Assembly (NCBI RefSeq): GCF_000690055.1 | Contig: NZ_JJNZ01000024.1 | Location: forward strand, 102,149 to 166,148 | Origin: Pseudoalteromonas fuliginea | GTDB taxonomy: Bacteria; Pseudomonadota; Gammaproteobacteria; Enterobacterales; Alteromonadaceae | DNA: 64,000 nt | Reading direction: 5' to 3' | Part shown: positions 29,250 through 40,391 of the stretch, in pieces | Layout: each line of letters begins with the position of its first letter | Position numbering within the stretch: the stretch's first letter is position 1 | The notes under the pieces: generated by a model | Database searches by the model: none | What the model was told of the DNA's origin: nothing | The model's input: the letters and a program-made list of their open reading frames with translations, nothing else | Position numbers and translations under genes: made by a program

Positions 29250-29573
29250 CTTATATAAAAACTAGAGCGTGTTTATCTTTCGAGGTTGAATTTTCAGCTT
29301 TAGGCAAGGCGAAAATATATAGAGAGCAACGAAATGCTGGCCGATTAGAAAATCGTATTTTATTGGTATTCCCCGTTATATGTTTTTGTCACACTATTAA
29401 TAAGTCTGCTTCTATATAAGCTTTTTCTAAAAAAGAAAGTATAAAATCAATTACGAATATTTTAACTACATTTAATATCTATTCGTGACGTTCTTTATAT
29501 GATGCGAACAACTCAATGCTTTACGATTCGCGACACTCTTTTAGTTTCAGATTTCGTAATTATTCGACCCAGA

Positions 29574-29735
29574 TTATACCAATCTACTTATATATGGGGT
29601 CTATTTAACGTTAAGAAAATTAAGCAAGAACTAGGCAAAAATTTTATCTAGTTGTTCTAAATAAAAATTTTAACGACGTTATAGTCGTAATTTAACTCGT
29701 TAAATTGCTCAAAGATTTATGCCAGTTGGAATTAT
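29574..29735 (+). repeat. Dispersed TACCAAT-type repeat, copy 4
   Basis: It begins TTATACCAATCTACTTAT and ends GCCAGTTGGAATTAT, with the core TAGTTGTTCTAAATAAAAATTTTAACG. It is more diverged than copies 1 and 3 in the right half. The sequence between it and the MITE-like element (about 29250-29573) is AT-rich and non-coding; I see no gene in it. Confidence 0.55.
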
Positions 29736-29765
29736 GACTTTTAAAATTGACAGTGCCTTAAACAC

Positions 29766-29796
29766 AAAAAGCCCCAGCTAATGCCGGGGCTTTTTT
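29766..29796 (-). terminator. S10 operon terminator
   Basis: On the minus strand GCCCCGGC/GCTGGGGC-type stem (one mismatch) with loop ATTA and a T-run lies 24 bp after the rpsQ stop, showing that transcription ends here and does not continue to rplN. Confidence 0.85.
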
Positions 29797-29819
29797 ACAA
29801 AACTGATTTAATTAAAAAA

Positions 29820-30077
29820 TTAAGCTAGTTTTGGACTAGAAATAACGTCTACTAAAGTCCAAGATTTATTCTTAGAAATTGGTGCGCATTCACGGATAGT
29901 AACTACGTCACCCGCTTTTGCTGTGTTATTTTCGTCATGTACGTGTAACTTAGTCGTACGTTTAATGAATTTCCCATAGATTGGGTGCTTCACGTAACGT
30001 GCGATAGCGATAGTGAAAGATTTTTCCATCTTGTCGCTGATTACACGGCCTTGAAGAGTACGAATTTTATCGCTCAT
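29820..30077 (-). CDS. rpsQ: 30S ribosomal protein S17
   Basis: S17 (85 aa) binds 16S rRNA early in 30S assembly. The start [17 protein letters not shown] and [20 protein letters not shown] are typical. Its start codon overlaps the rpmC stop (TAATG), so it is translationally coupled. It is the last gene of the operon. Confidence 0.97.
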   Translation of the reverse strand: MSDKIRTLQGRVISDKMEKSFTIAIARYVKHPIYGKFIKRTTKLHVHDENNTAKAGDVVTIRECAPISKNKSWTLVDVISSPKLA

Positions 30078-30268
30078 TATTGACCTGCCTTCTGGTTAAT
30101 AACTGTTTTTACACGCGCGATATCGCGGCGTACTGTTCTTAGCGTGTGTGTCTGAGCCAACTGACCAGTGCTAGCTTGCATGCGCATATTAAATTGCTCA
30201 CGAAGTAGTCCTAGAAGTTCAGCATTAAGCTCTTCTACGCTTTTGTCTTTTAGTTCGCTAGCTTTCAT
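30077..30268 (-). CDS. rpmC: 50S ribosomal protein L29
   Basis: L29 (63 aa) lies near the peptide exit tunnel. [19 protein letters not shown] is the standard N-terminus. The ATG overlaps the rplP stop (TGATG); an upstream in-frame GTG would only add one residue. Confidence 0.97.
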   Translation of the reverse strand: MKASELKDKSVEELNAELLGLLREQFNMRMQASTGQLAQTHTLRTVRRDIARVKTVINQKAGQ

Positions 30269-30681
30269 CACATTACCGTCCGAGTTACGAAAGTTGTTTT
30301 GAATGGCAGTTTACGAGCAGCAAGGTCAAACGCTTCACGAGCAAGCTCTTCTGAAACACCTTCCATTTCGTAAAGTACTTTACCAGGCTGAATTTCAGCA
30401 ACCCAATATTCAACAGAACCTTTACCTTTACCCATACGAACTTCAAGAGGTTTTTCTGTAATCGGTTTGTCAGGGAAGACACGAATCCAGATTTTACCTT
30501 GACGTTTCACGTGACGCGTCATAGCACGACGAGCTGCTTCGATTTGACGAGCAGTCATACGGCCACGGCCAGTTGCTTTCAATCCGAAAGTACCGAAGCT
30601 TACTTTGTTACCGTTTTGCGCTAAACCGCGGTTGCGGCCTTTGTGCATTTTACGGAATTTTGTACGTTTTGGCTGTAACAT
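30268..30681 (-). CDS. rplP: 50S ribosomal protein L16
   Basis: L16 (137 aa) organises the A-site region of 23S rRNA. The start [19 protein letters not shown] and [19 protein letters not shown] are diagnostic. It lies 12 bp after rpsC and overlaps rpmC by one base. Confidence 0.97.
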   Translation of the reverse strand: MLQPKRTKFRKMHKGRNRGLAQNGNKVSFGTFGLKATGRGRMTARQIEAARRAMTRHVKRQGKIWIRVFPDKPITEKPLEVRMGKGKGSVEYWVAEIQPGKVLYEMEGVSEELAREAFDLAARKLPFKTTFVTRTVM

Positions 30682-30693
30682 TACTCGCTACCT

Positions 30694-31395
30694 CTACTTA
30701 GCACTTTTCTTGGCTTTCTTTGGTGCGCGTTTAGCTGGCTTCTCTTGCTCTTGTACTAGTGGTAAACCACCAATAACTTCGCCTTTGAAGATCCAAACTT
30801 TAACACCAATGATACCATAAGTGGTTAAGGCTTCAGAAGTTGCGTAATCGATATCAGCACGAAGAGTATGTAGAGGTACACGACCTTCACGATACCATTC
30901 TGAACGTGCGATTTCAGCGCCGCCAAGACGACCGCTAACTTCAACTTTAATCCCTTTAGAACCGATGCGCATTGCATTTTGTACCGAACGCTTCATAGCG
31001 CGACGGAACATAACACGACGTTCTAGTTGAGAGGCAATGCCGTCTGCTACTAGTTGTGCATCTAGTTCTGGTTTACGTACTTCAGAGATATTAATCTGAG
31101 CAGGTACACCAGCGATTTTAGTTACCGCTTGACGTAATTTTTCTACGTCTTCGCCTTTTTTACCGATAACAACACCCGGACGAGCCGTATGGATTGTTAC
31201 ACGGATTGATTTTGCTGGACGCTCAATAACGATTTTAGACACAGAAGCCGTTTTCAATTCCTTAGTAAGGAATGTACGAACTTTGTGATCGCCAAAAAGC
31301 TGTGCAGAGAAATCTTTTGAACTCGCGTACCAGGTAGAAACCCAAGGTTTAGATATACCTAGGCGAATACCAGTAGGATGAACTTTTTGTCCCAT
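30694..31395 (-). CDS. rpsC: 30S ribosomal protein S3
   Basis: S3 (233 aa) helps form the mRNA entry channel. The KH domain motif [16 protein letters not shown] is clear, and the protein ends in a Lys/Ala-rich tail. It follows rplV by 11 bp. Confidence 0.97.
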   Translation of the reverse strand: MGQKVHPTGIRLGISKPWVSTWYASSKDFSAQLFGDHKVRTFLTKELKTASVSKIVIERPAKSIRVTIHTARPGVVIGKKGEDVEKLRQAVTKIAGVPAQINISEVRKPELDAQLVADGIASQLERRVMFRRAMKRSVQNAMRIGSKGIKVEVSGRLGGAEIARSEWYREGRVPLHTLRADIDYATSEALTTYGIIGVKVWIFKGEVIGGLPLVQEQEKPAKRAPKKAKKSAK

Positions 31396-31406
31396 TACTT
31401 ATACTC

Positions 31407-31739
31407 CTAGCTATCTGAAACCATAACAGTGATATGGCTTGTACGCTTAAGGATGCGGTCTGCGCGTCCTTTAGCACGAGGCATAATACGCTTCATTGTA
31501 GGACCATCGTCCACAAAGATCGTTGTTATGCGAAGCTCATCAATGTCAGCACCTTCGTTATGCTCTGCGTTAGCAATAGCAGACTCAAGTACTTTCTTAA
31601 CTAATACAGCGGCTTTCTTAGGGCTGTACGCCAGGATTTCTAGTGCGCGATCGACAGGTAACCCGCGGATCTGATCTGCAACTAGACGTGCTTTTTGCGC
31701 CGAACCAGAGGCGAATTTATGTTTAGCTAATGCTTGCAT
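31407..31739 (-). CDS. rplV: 50S ribosomal protein L22
   Basis: L22 (110 aa) lines the nascent peptide tunnel. [19 protein letters not shown] and the loop region [20 protein letters not shown] are typical; the latter is where macrolide-related changes occur in other species and appears ordinary here. Confidence 0.97.
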
Positions 31740-31752
31740 TTATCTTCCCCTC

Positions 31753-32040
<288 letters not shown>

Positions 32041-32046
32041 TCAATA

Positions 32047-32871
32047 TTACTTAGTACGACGACGTACTATAAATTTATCCGTACGCTTGTTCTTACGCGT
32101 CTTCGCACCTTTAGTCGGTTTACCCCATGGAGACACAGGATGACGACCACCAGATGTACGACCTTCACCACCACCGTGTGGGTGATCTACCGGGTTCATG
32201 GCAACACCACGAACTGTCGGACGAATACCACGCCAGCGATTTGCTCCTGCTTTACCAAGTGAACGAAGCATATGCTCAGCATTGCCTACTTCACCTAGAG
32301 TCGCACGACAATCAGATTCAACTTTACGAACTTCGCCTGAACGAAGACGTAATGTTACATACTGACCATCACGAGCAAGGATTTGAACGTATGCACCAGC
32401 AGAACGTGCGATTTGAGCACCTTTACCTGGTTTTAATTCTACGTTGTGAACAGTCGAACCTACAGGCATATTACGCATTGGTAATGCATTACCAGGTTTG
32501 ATTGGTGCATCAACACCAGACTGGATTGCATCGCCAGCTTTTAAGCCTTTTGGTGCGATAATGTAACGACGCTCACCGTCTGCATATAATACAAGAGCGA
32601 TGTTTGCGCTACGATTTGGATCGTATTCTAAACGTTCAACAGTGGCTGGAATGCCATCTTTAGTACGTTTAAAATCGATTAAACGGTAATGTTGTTTATG
32701 ACCACCACCGATATGACGAACCGTAATACGACCATTGTTATTACGACCACCTGATTTAGAGTTTTTCTCTAAAAGTGGTGCGTATGGCTTACCCTTATGT
32801 AGATCTGGGTTAACCACTTTAACTAGGTGACGACGGCCCGCAGAAGTAGGCTTACACTTTTGAAGTGCCAT
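32047..32871 (-). CDS. rplB: 50S ribosomal protein L2
   Basis: L2 (274 aa) is needed for subunit association and peptidyl transfer. The conserved [18 protein letters not shown] loop with the functionally important His is intact. It follows rplW by 15 bp. Confidence 0.97.
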   Translation of the reverse strand: MALQKCKPTSAGRRHLVKVVNPDLHKGKPYAPLLEKNSKSGGRNNNGRITVRHIGGGHKQHYRLIDFKRTKDGIPATVERLEYDPNRSANIALVLYADGERRYIIAPKGLKAGDAIQSGVDAPIKPGNALPMRNMPVGSTVHNVELKPGKGAQIARSAGAYVQILARDGQYVTLRLRSGEVRKVESDCRATLGEVGNAEHMLRSLGKAGANRWRGIRPTVRGVAMNPVDHPHGGGEGRTSGGRHPVSPWGKPTKGAKTRKNKRTDKFIVRRRTK

Positions 32872-32886
32872 AATTCTATCCCCTTA

Positions 32887-33189
32887 TTACTCGGCGCCGC
32901 CGACAAAGTCTAGCTCGCTGCCTTCTTTAAGAGTAACGTAAGCTTTCTTCCAGTCGCTACGACGACCGAAACGTGCGCCAGTACGTTTTGTTTTACCCTT
33001 AACGTTAAGTGTGCGAACACCAGTTACTTCTACTTCAAAAAGCTTCTCAACTGCTACTTTAATTTCAGCTTTAGTTGCGTCATTTACTACTTTGAAAACA
33101 ATAGTGTTGTTTTCTTCAGCAGCAATAGTGCTTTTTTCAGAGATATGTGGAGCAAGGATCACTTTTAAAAGACGTTCTTCGCGAATCAT
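32887..33189 (-). CDS. rplW: 50S ribosomal protein L23
   Basis: L23 (100 aa) sits at the tunnel exit and docks SRP and trigger factor. APHISEKST and the [15 protein letters not shown] stretch ([17 protein letters not shown]) identify it. Its ATG overlaps the rplD stop by 4 bp. Confidence 0.97.
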   Translation of the reverse strand: MIREERLLKVILAPHISEKSTIAAEENNTIVFKVVNDATKAEIKVAVEKLFEVEVTGVRTLNVKGKTKRTGARFGRRSDWKKAYVTLKEGSELDFVGGAE

Positions 33190-33791
33190 GCTAGCGCCTC
33201 CTCAAGTTGCTTAACAGCAGCGGCTGTAATAAGTACCTTATCGAAAGCAATTAAGCTTACAGGATCGATACCAGCTACATCACGCGTGTCAACCTTATAA
33301 AGGTTACGTGCCGATAAGAAAAGATTTTCATCTACTTCTTCAGTCACGATAAGAACATCTTTAAGCTCAAGTTCTTTAAGCTTAGCAACTAGTTCTTTAG
33401 TTTTTGGTGCTGCTAGAGCAAAACTTTCAACAACGATTAAACGCTCTTGACGAACTAATTCAGATAAGATGCTTTTAATCGCACCACGGTACATTTTACG
33501 GTTTACTTTTTGGCTGTGGTCTTGTGGTTTAGCTGCAAAGCTAACGCCACCTGAACGCCAAATTGGGCTACGGATTGTACCGGCACGTGCACGGCCAGTA
33601 CCTTTTTGAGCCCATGGTTTTTTACCACCACCGCTTACTTCAGAACGTGTCTTCTGAGCACGAGTACCTTGACGAGCACCTGCTGCGTATGCAACAACTA
33701 CTTGGTGTACTAATGCTTCGTTAAACTCACGTCCAAAAGTAGCTTCAGAAACTTCAAGACCGCCAGAAGCGTCTTTAATTGCTAATTCCAT
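33186..33791 (-). CDS. rplD: 50S ribosomal protein L4, expected operon repressor
   Basis: L4 (201 aa) is a primary 23S binder and, in E. coli and relatives, the autogenous repressor that acts on the S10 leader at transcription and translation level. The extended loop [18 protein letters not shown] is present. Start ATG 33791 is preferred to the adjacent GTG 33794. The leader at 34800-34965 has the features needed for this control. Confidence 0.96.
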
Positions 33792-33808
33792 CACTAAATC
33801 TCCAGGAC

Positions 33809-34444
33809 TTATGCTTTAACAGCTGGTTTAACGATAACGTCACCGCCAATAGCTCCAGGTACTGCACCCTTAACTAAAAGCAAATTACGCTCAGCGTCAA
33901 CGCGAACTAGTTCTAAGTTTTGAGTCGTTACACGCTCAGCACCCATATGACCGGCCATTTTCTTACCTTTAAACACCTTACCAGGTGATTGGTTTTGACC
34001 GATTGAACCAGGAGCACGGTGAGATAGAGAGTTACCATGTGTAGCGTCTTGCATGCTGAAATTCCAGCGCTTAACACCACCTTGGAAACCTTTACCTTTA
34101 GAAGTACCGGTTACGTCAACCTTGTTGATTTCGTTGAATAATTCAACAGTAAGCTCTGCGCCTACTTCAAAATCGCCTTCACCACCGTTAAGGCGGAATT
34201 CCCACAGACCGCGACCCGCTTCAACACCAGCTTTAGCGAAATGACCCGCTTTAGCTTTGTTTACACGACTTGCTTTTTTAGTGCCTGCGGTTACTTGAAG
34301 CGCGTTATAACCGTCTGTTGCGTCAGATTTGATCTGAGCAATGCGGTTAGGTGTCGCTTCAATAACTGTCACAGGGATAGATACACCATCTTCAGTGAAG
34401 ATTCGTGTCATACCCACTTTACGACCGACTAGACCTAATGCCAT
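33809..34444 (-). CDS. rplC: 50S ribosomal protein L3
   Basis: L3 (211 aa) nucleates 50S assembly. [20 protein letters not shown] and the extension [20 protein letters not shown] are typical; the latter holds the Gln methylated by PrmB in E. coli. It lies 27 bp after rpsJ. Confidence 0.97.
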   Translation of the reverse strand: MALGLVGRKVGMTRIFTEDGVSIPVTVIEATPNRIAQIKSDATDGYNALQVTAGTKKASRVNKAKAGHFAKAGVEAGRGLWEFRLNGGEGDFEVGAELTVELFNEINKVDVTGTSKGKGFQGGVKRWNFSMQDATHGNSLSHRAPGSIGQNQSPGKVFKGKKMAGHMGAERVTTQNLELVRVDAERNLLLVKGAVPGAIGGDVIVKPAVKA

Positions 34445-34471
34445 TTTCCTAAAACCTCTCTAATCTTTCGA

Positions 34472-34965
<494 letters not shown>

Positions 34966-34970
34966 TGCGT

Positions 34971-34998
34971 ATTATAGAGGTATTGGTGATAAATGCAA
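34971..34998 (-). promoter_or_regulatory. S10 operon sigma-70 promoter
   Basis: On the minus strand TTGCAT (34993-34998) and a perfect TATAAT (34971-34976) are separated by 16 bp. The predicted start is near 34964. Confidence 0.75.
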
Positions 34999-35200
34999 CA
35001 ACTATTTAGAAACAATACAATGACCACTAATTTGATTAAATAAGCGCCCGTACATACTCACTGGCTATACTTGAACTAACACCTCTACTATTAGTCAATT
35101 AATAAGTTAACTACTCAATAGCGCAAACTAAAGGATTTTTAGATATTATGGTATCCTATTGCGCTAATTTTGCCTTTAATACTCTCAATATGGTGAGTCG

Positions 35201-37639
35201 ATGCGTATTTTTAATTATTGTTTAAATGTTTTGTCTGCTGGATTTAGCCGCTTACTAGTACGAAGTAAAGTGCTGCCAGAGAACCCCATTGAGCAGTATG
35301 ATCTAAACCCAGAATACCCTACATTTTATATAGTGCGTTTAAATTCACGATTTGATTTAGCGGCACTCACACATGTATGTAAAAAACATGGTTTGCCAAG
35401 CCCAATTGAAGAGCAAGTATTAGGCTCTCAGCATTTAGATCGTTTTATTGGAATCAAAAATCCACCACCATTATTTGGCGACAAAGCTAAACCAACAAAT
35501 GCTTTAGCTCAAGGTAAGCAAATTATTGAACACTTAATTAATAGTGGTCAACAGAACGTACAAGTTGTACCTGTTACAATTTTATGGGGCCGCGATCCGG
35601 GTAAAGAAAAACCAGGTTTACGCACATTAATTACACACTCGGTAACACCTAGTTGGTTTAGAAAGTTTTTTGTCGTGTTGTTTTCAGGACGTGATAACTT
35701 TATTCGCTTTAGTCAACCTCTCGACTTATCGCTTTTGGTAAACGAGAAAGCCGATGTAAGTGAGTTACCACACAAATTACTGCGTGTCGCTCGCGTTCAC
35801 TTTAAACGTCAAAAGCTCGCAGCTACTGGCCCAAAAATGCCATCTCGTGAACAATTATTTAATTCTTTATTAGCGTCCCCTACAATTAAAAAAGCAATCC
35901 TAGATGAAGCTAAAGCTAAAAATATTAGCCAAACTGAAGCTCGTCAAAATGCACTCAAGTTACTTGACGAAATAGCCGCTAATTATTCTGAAGCAATGAT
36001 ACGTGTAGCTGAGCGATTTTTAACGTGGTTGTGGAATAAGCTTTATAACGGTATTAATATTAAACACACAGAACAACTTCATGAATTGACTAATAAAGGC
36101 CATGAAATAATCTACATGCCTTGTCATCGCAGTCATATGGACTACTTGCTCCTTACTTACTCAATATATCATTTAGGCTTAGTACCGCCACATATAGCTG
36201 CAGGTATCAATCTTAACTTTTTCCCTGCCGGCGGGATATTTAGACGCTCGGGGGCATTTTTTATTCGTCGCTCATTTGCAGGTAATAAGCTTTATTCTGC
36301 CATCTTCAAAGAGTATTTAAGCCAACTGTTTATTAAAGGTTACTCTGTTAAGTTTTACACGGAGGGCGGTCGAAGCCGAACTGGGCGCTTACTTCCGCCT
36401 AAAACAGGTATGCTTTCAATGACCTTACAAGCGATGCTTCGCGGAATAGACCGTCCGATATCTATCGTGCCGGTGTACATTGGCTACGAGCATGTAATGG
36501 AAATAAACACTTACCTTAAAGAGCTGGATGGTAAAGATAAAAAAGGAGAATCTATTTTCGGTATTTTTAAGGCGATTAAAAACCTTAAAAACTATGGTCG
36601 TGGTTATCTAAACTTTGGTGATCCAATTTCAATTAATCAGTATTTAAACGACAACCAACCCGATTGGCGTGATTCAATACATCCTACCGATGTACAAAAG
36701 CCACAATGGTTAGGCACACAAGTAACTCAACTTGCTGATCAAGTAATGATTAAAATTAATAATGCAGCAGCACTTAATGCTGTTAACTTATTGGCGATGA
36801 TTTTACTCGTTAACGATAAACAAGCATTGAGTAAGCCAAAACTTTTAGCACAACTTGATTTTTACCTACGCTTACAACGCGATGCCAGTTATAGCGATAA
36901 AGTAACAGCGCCTGACGAAACACCAGAGCAATTACTAACACATGCATTAAAGCTTAATAAGTTTGAAGTTATTAGTGATGAATTTGGTGAAATAATCACA
37001 ATTAGTGATAAAGAAAAAGTCTTATTTAATTACTATAGAAACAATATTTTGCACTTATTCGCAGTACCAAGTTTAATTGCACTGCACCTATTTAAACAAC
37101 ACAGCACTACGATTACTCAATGCCAGCAACTTGTAAAAACATTTTATCCGCTATTTGCTAAAGAGTGGTACTTACAGCCTCTTGATGAAAACTATATAAC
37201 ACGAATTTTAGCTAACTTTGCTGATCAAAATTTAATTGAGTTTGATGGCGATAACATTCATATAACGAACAGTAATGACTGCCTAGCTAAGCTTGAAATG
37301 CTTGGACGAGCACTTAGCTTCACTCTGCAACGATACGCTATTGTAATTGGTTTTATTCAAACAAGTGATGGCATTGAAAAAGCAGAACTTGAAAGAGAAA
37401 GCCAAGTGCTCGCGCAACGTTTAGGCACACTGCATGGCATTAAAACACCTGAGTTTTTTGACAAAAAAGTACTTGTTAGCTTTATCGATAACTTGCGTGG
37501 AGAGTCATTAATAACAGAAGGTGATGAGGGCTTAGTAGGTAGCACACAGCTATGTGAAACCTACGCACACCTTAAAACATTACTGCCAGCACGCGTCTGG
37601 CAGTCAATCAGCGATATAGTACAAGACCAGTGTAACTAG
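35201..37639 (+). CDS. plsB: Glycerol-3-phosphate 1-O-acyltransferase
   Basis: PlsB makes lysophosphatidic acid from glycerol-3-phosphate and acyl-CoA or acyl-ACP at the inner membrane, the first step of phospholipid synthesis. The acyltransferase signature HX4D is H309-D314 (HRSHMD), followed by GAFFIRRSF, the FYTEGGRSRTG block and SIVPVYIGYEHV. The 812-aa length is normal. It is divergent from the S10 operon, and the 220 bp between promoter regions is AT-rich. Confidence 0.96.
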   Translation: MRIFNYCLNVLSAGFSRLLVRSKVLPENPIEQYDLNPEYPTFYIVRLNSRFDLAALTHVCKKHGLPSPIEEQVLGSQHLDRFIGIKNPPPLFGDKAKPTNALAQGKQIIEHLINSGQQNVQVVPVTILWGRDPGKEKPGLRTLITHSVTPSWFRKFFVVLFSGRDNFIRFSQPLDLSLLVNEKADVSELPHKLLRVARVHFKRQKLAATGPKMPSREQLFNSLLASPTIKKAILDEAKAKNISQTEARQNALKLLDEIAANYSEAMIRVAERFLTWLWNKLYNGINIKHTEQLHELTNKGHEIIYMPCHRSHMDYLLLTYSIYHLGLVPPHIAAGINLNFFPAGGIFRRSGAFFIRRSFAGNKLYSAIFKEYLSQLFIKGYSVKFYTEGGRSRTGRLLPPKTGMLSMTLQAMLRGIDRPISIVPVYIGYEHVMEINTYLKELDGKDKKGESIFGIFKAIKNLKNYGRGYLNFGDPISINQYLNDNQPDWRDSIHPTDVQKPQWLGTQVTQLADQVMIKINNAAALNAVNLLAMILLVNDKQALSKPKLLAQLDFYLRLQRDASYSDKVTAPDETPEQLLTHALKLNKFEVISDEFGEIITISDKEKVLFNYYRNNILHLFAVPSLIALHLFKQHSTTITQCQQLVKTFYPLFAKEWYLQPLDENYITRILANFADQNLIEFDGDNIHITNSNDCLAKLEMLGRALSFTLQRYAIVIGFIQTSDGIEKAELERESQVLAQRLGTLHGIKTPEFFDKKVLVSFIDNLRGESLITEGDEGLVGSTQLCETYAHLKTLLPARVWQSISDIVQDQCN

Positions 37640-37691
37640 CAATGCATTTACAGAAGGGGTTAGCGCTGGCGCATAACCCCTTCTTGCATTG
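37640..37691. terminator. Bidirectional terminator overlapping the 3' end of tesB
   Basis: Stem AGAAGGGGTTA (37652-37662) / TAACCCCTTCT (37674-37684), extended outward by CAATGCA/TGCATTG, lies between plsB and tesB. It includes the tesB stop and last codons. Confidence 0.7.
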
Positions 37692-38517
37692 TTGAGGCAA
37701 CCAAATTGCCTTGGCGATCAAAAAACTGCCCACGTACTAAACCACAACCATTGCTCGCACTTGGGCTATCAATTGAATACAAAATCCAATCATCCATTCT
37801 AAATGGGCGATGAAACCACATTGCATGATCAATAGTAGCTACTTGCATATTTGGCTGCATAAACGATACACCATGAGGTTGTAATGCAGTTGGTAAAAAC
37901 TCAAAATCAGACGCATACGCTAATAAGTAATTATGGATACGCTGATCGTCCGGCATTTCACCATTGGCTTTAAACCAAATATGTTTTACTGGCTCCATAA
38001 CTTCTGGCTTAAACGGGTTATGAAATGTCACAGGTCGCATTTCAATTGGCATTTCACGGGTAAACTTATTACGGATGACTTCAGGAATGTGTGAAGCGTT
38101 ATCTTGGTAAAACTCAAGCGATGAACGTAGTTCTTCAGGTGCGGGAACATCAGGCATCGTCGCTTGATGCGACAAACCATTTTCTTCACCCTGAAACGAC
38201 GCAGTCATATAAAAAATAGGCTTACCGTACTGAATCGCTTTTACTCGGCGTGTACTAAAACTCTTCCCATCTCGAATAGTTTCAACATCATAAACAATGG
38301 GTTTAGCCGGATCGCCTGGGCGTAAAAAGTAAGAATGTAATGAATGAACTATTCGCCCTTCAGGTAGAGTTTCTTTGGCAGCAGAAAGCGCCTGCCCCAT
38401 AACTTGACCGCCAAACACAGCACCAAAGCCTAAATCTTGGCTTTGTCCTCGATATAAACCTTGCTCAATTTCTTCAAGTGTTAACAACGACAATAAATCA
38501 TCTAATACTTGGCTCAT
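37660..38517 (-). CDS. tesB: Acyl-CoA thioesterase II
   Basis: TesB hydrolyses acyl-CoA to free fatty acid. It has the double-hotdog layout of about 285 aa, with [19 protein letters not shown] near the N-terminus and the C-terminal hotdog with [18 protein letters not shown], which includes the active-site Asp region. A strong ribosome site (GAGGA) precedes two adjacent ATGs; the second (38517) gives better spacing. It converges on plsB. Confidence 0.93.
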   Translation of the reverse strand: MSQVLDDLLSLLTLEEIEQGLYRGQSQDLGFGAVFGGQVMGQALSAAKETLPEGRIVHSLHSYFLRPGDPAKPIVYDVETIRDGKSFSTRRVKAIQYGKPIFYMTASFQGEENGLSHQATMPDVPAPEELRSSLEFYQDNASHIPEVIRNKFTREMPIEMRPVTFHNPFKPEVMEPVKHIWFKANGEMPDDQRIHNYLLAYASDFEFLPTALQPHGVSFMQPNMQVATIDHAMWFHRPFRMDDWILYSIDSPSASNGCGLVRGQFFDRQGNLVASTMQEGVMRQR

Positions 38518-38594
38518 CATTTCTTCCTCATTACCCTGATATTCAAATGATACTATACAATAGTGGGAAGTAAATATATGTTAGGAATACTGTT

Positions 38595-39056
38595 ATGGCT
38601 TACTGGCTTTTTAAAACTGAACCCGATGCGTTTTCATTAGATGATTTAAAAAACGCTCCAAAACAAACCACGCTTTGGGAAGGCGTACGTAATTACCAAG
38701 CGCGGAACTTTATGCGTGATGGCGTTAAAATTGGCGACTTGGTGATGATTTATCATTCAAGCTGTAAACAAGTGGGTGTAGCGGGTATTGCTATAGTTAC
38801 AAAAGAAGCCTACCCAGATCCCACTCAATTTGATTTAAGTAGTGATTATTACGATGCTAAAGCCACCAGCGAAAATCCTCGTTGGGTTGTCGTTGAAGTA
38901 ACCTATCAAAGCCATCTAAAAAAATTGGTGAGTCTTAAAGATATAAAAGCGAATGATTCAATTACTGAGTTAGCACTAAAAAAAGCAGGGCGATTATCTG
39001 TTATGCCAGTCACAGAATATGACTGGCTGCAAATAGTGAAGATGGTTAGCACTTAG
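38595..39056 (+). CDS. EVE-domain protein
   Basis: The whole 153-aa protein is one EVE domain (PUA-like fold, related to YTH), with YWLFKTEPDAFSLDDL, WEGVRNYQARNFMRDG and GDLVMIYHSS, close to the thymocyte nuclear protein 1 group. EVE domains bind modified bases in DNA or RNA; in a stand-alone bacterial protein the role is not established. It diverges from tesB, and no operon partner is evident. Confidence 0.88.
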   Translation: MAYWLFKTEPDAFSLDDLKNAPKQTTLWEGVRNYQARNFMRDGVKIGDLVMIYHSSCKQVGVAGIAIVTKEAYPDPTQFDLSSDYYDAKATSENPRWVVVEVTYQSHLKKLVSLKDIKANDSITELALKKAGRLSVMPVTEYDWLQIVKMVST

Positions 39057-39164
39057 CTTTATTCTTTCGGTCTTTAGGCGCAATCCAAAGCAAAGAAGTA
39101 ACCTGTGTCACAAAAAGTCACGACACTGATAAAAGAGCCTTTTTCATCGCCTTGGGTACGCTAA

Positions 39165-40232
39165 CTATCGTTCCAAACTTGTCCAATCAACTTCACTACT
39201 TAATACTCGCTCTACAGATATGTAGTGCAAAATATCACCTTCACTTACTTTGTAATCAAGCGGTGGGTTTAAATCCATATTTTGCGCACTCAAATTGTGT
39301 GCAACGCCTAATAATATTGCATCATGTTCAAGCTTAAAATGATGAAACAAAGTGCCAAATTCCATATCTTTACAGTCTTTAGGTATTGCCAAACTAAATT
39401 GCGTATCACCATGGAGTGTAGAAAGCAGCTCCTCTTGTACACGGCTAGAACCTGGATCTTGCATTGAACGTACAAGTATTTCTGCCGATTTAGCACTGCT
39501 ACACTCTACATTTTGACAATGCTCTAACAGCATATCTATTTTTGTCTCATCTAAGAAATGAGCACTGATATGGCAATCATCCTTAACTAAACGGCTTATA
39601 CGCAGTGCAGTAGTAAATGTTTGATCGTCATCTTGCCCATCAATAATGACTTTATCGGCACGACTTATTGCAACACGCTCAAGTTCGGATAAATTTGTAA
39701 AACTGGTTAGATGTGCAAAATCAACATGTTCGTTAGTTAAAAAAGGGTGATCCATTTGCTCTGTTACCGCGAGTAAAATACGGCGGTCAGTTCGCTTCCT
39801 GTCAGCCAAAATGTAATCAATCATCTTTTTTGTACGAGTGTCGTGCCAACCAAAAATAATAATATGGTTAATACTGTGTGCAAAACTTTTATCACCAGTC
39901 ATAGCGCGCCTAATTAAATAAGTAACTGTTTGCCCTGTTTTTCCAAGCAGGACACCAAATAAAGCTAAACCAAATGGGATCTGTACTAATGCTACCACCC
40001 AACGGCCAAGTTCTGTCGTTGGGCTAAAATCACCATAACCTACCGTTGATGTTGTTATTACGTAATAGTAAAAAAAAGTACTTGGGGGTATCAAGGCTTT
40101 TTCATTTGCGATCACTAATAAGCACCACGTAATAATAATATGCATAAAGGTAACAATCGCAACAGATTGCCAACTCACTTGCTCTATATGACTGCGTAAT
40201 AACACGATAAAACGTTTAAAAATATGATGCAT
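39165..40232 (-). CDS. Two-TM potassium channel with RCK-like cytoplasmic domain
   Basis: TM1 (about 22-42), the pore loop with selectivity filter TVGYGD (63-68) and TM2 (about 76-100) form a minimal K+ channel. The cytoplasmic part begins HIIIFGWHDTRTKKMIDYIL, where the usual nucleotide-binding GxGxxG of RCK domains is altered to FGWHDT, and ends with a TrkA-C-like region. It likely lets K+ move across the inner membrane under ligand control; the ligand is unknown. Confidence 0.8.
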   Translation of the reverse strand: MHHIFKRFIVLLRSHIEQVSWQSVAIVTFMHIIITWCLLVIANEKALIPPSTFFYYYVITTSTVGYGDFSPTTELGRWVVALVQIPFGLALFGVLLGKTGQTVTYLIRRAMTGDKSFAHSINHIIIFGWHDTRTKKMIDYILADRKRTDRRILLAVTEQMDHPFLTNEHVDFAHLTSFTNLSELERVAISRADKVIIDGQDDDQTFTTALRISRLVKDDCHISAHFLDETKIDMLLEHCQNVECSSAKSAEILVRSMQDPGSSRVQEELLSTLHGDTQFSLAIPKDCKDMEFGTLFHHFKLEHDAILLGVAHNLSAQNMDLNPPLDYKVSEGDILHYISVERVLSSEVDWTSLER

Positions 40233-40391
40233 AGTTATTGCTAATAGATTAGTAAAATTACTCTGTAGTACGGTACTGCAAATTATACCACCATAGCAAC
40301 AACTAGCTGTAATCGAAAAATAATAACTGAGCTATGAAGTTAAAAAATAGTAGACTATAGTTATAAAATAATTAGATTAGATAAGTTCATT

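Noticed and set aside
29265..29400. Insertion sequence remnant starting AGAGCGTGTTTATC
   Set aside because: No transposase fragment or matching opposite end could be read; kept only as a hint in the acnA-gap finding.
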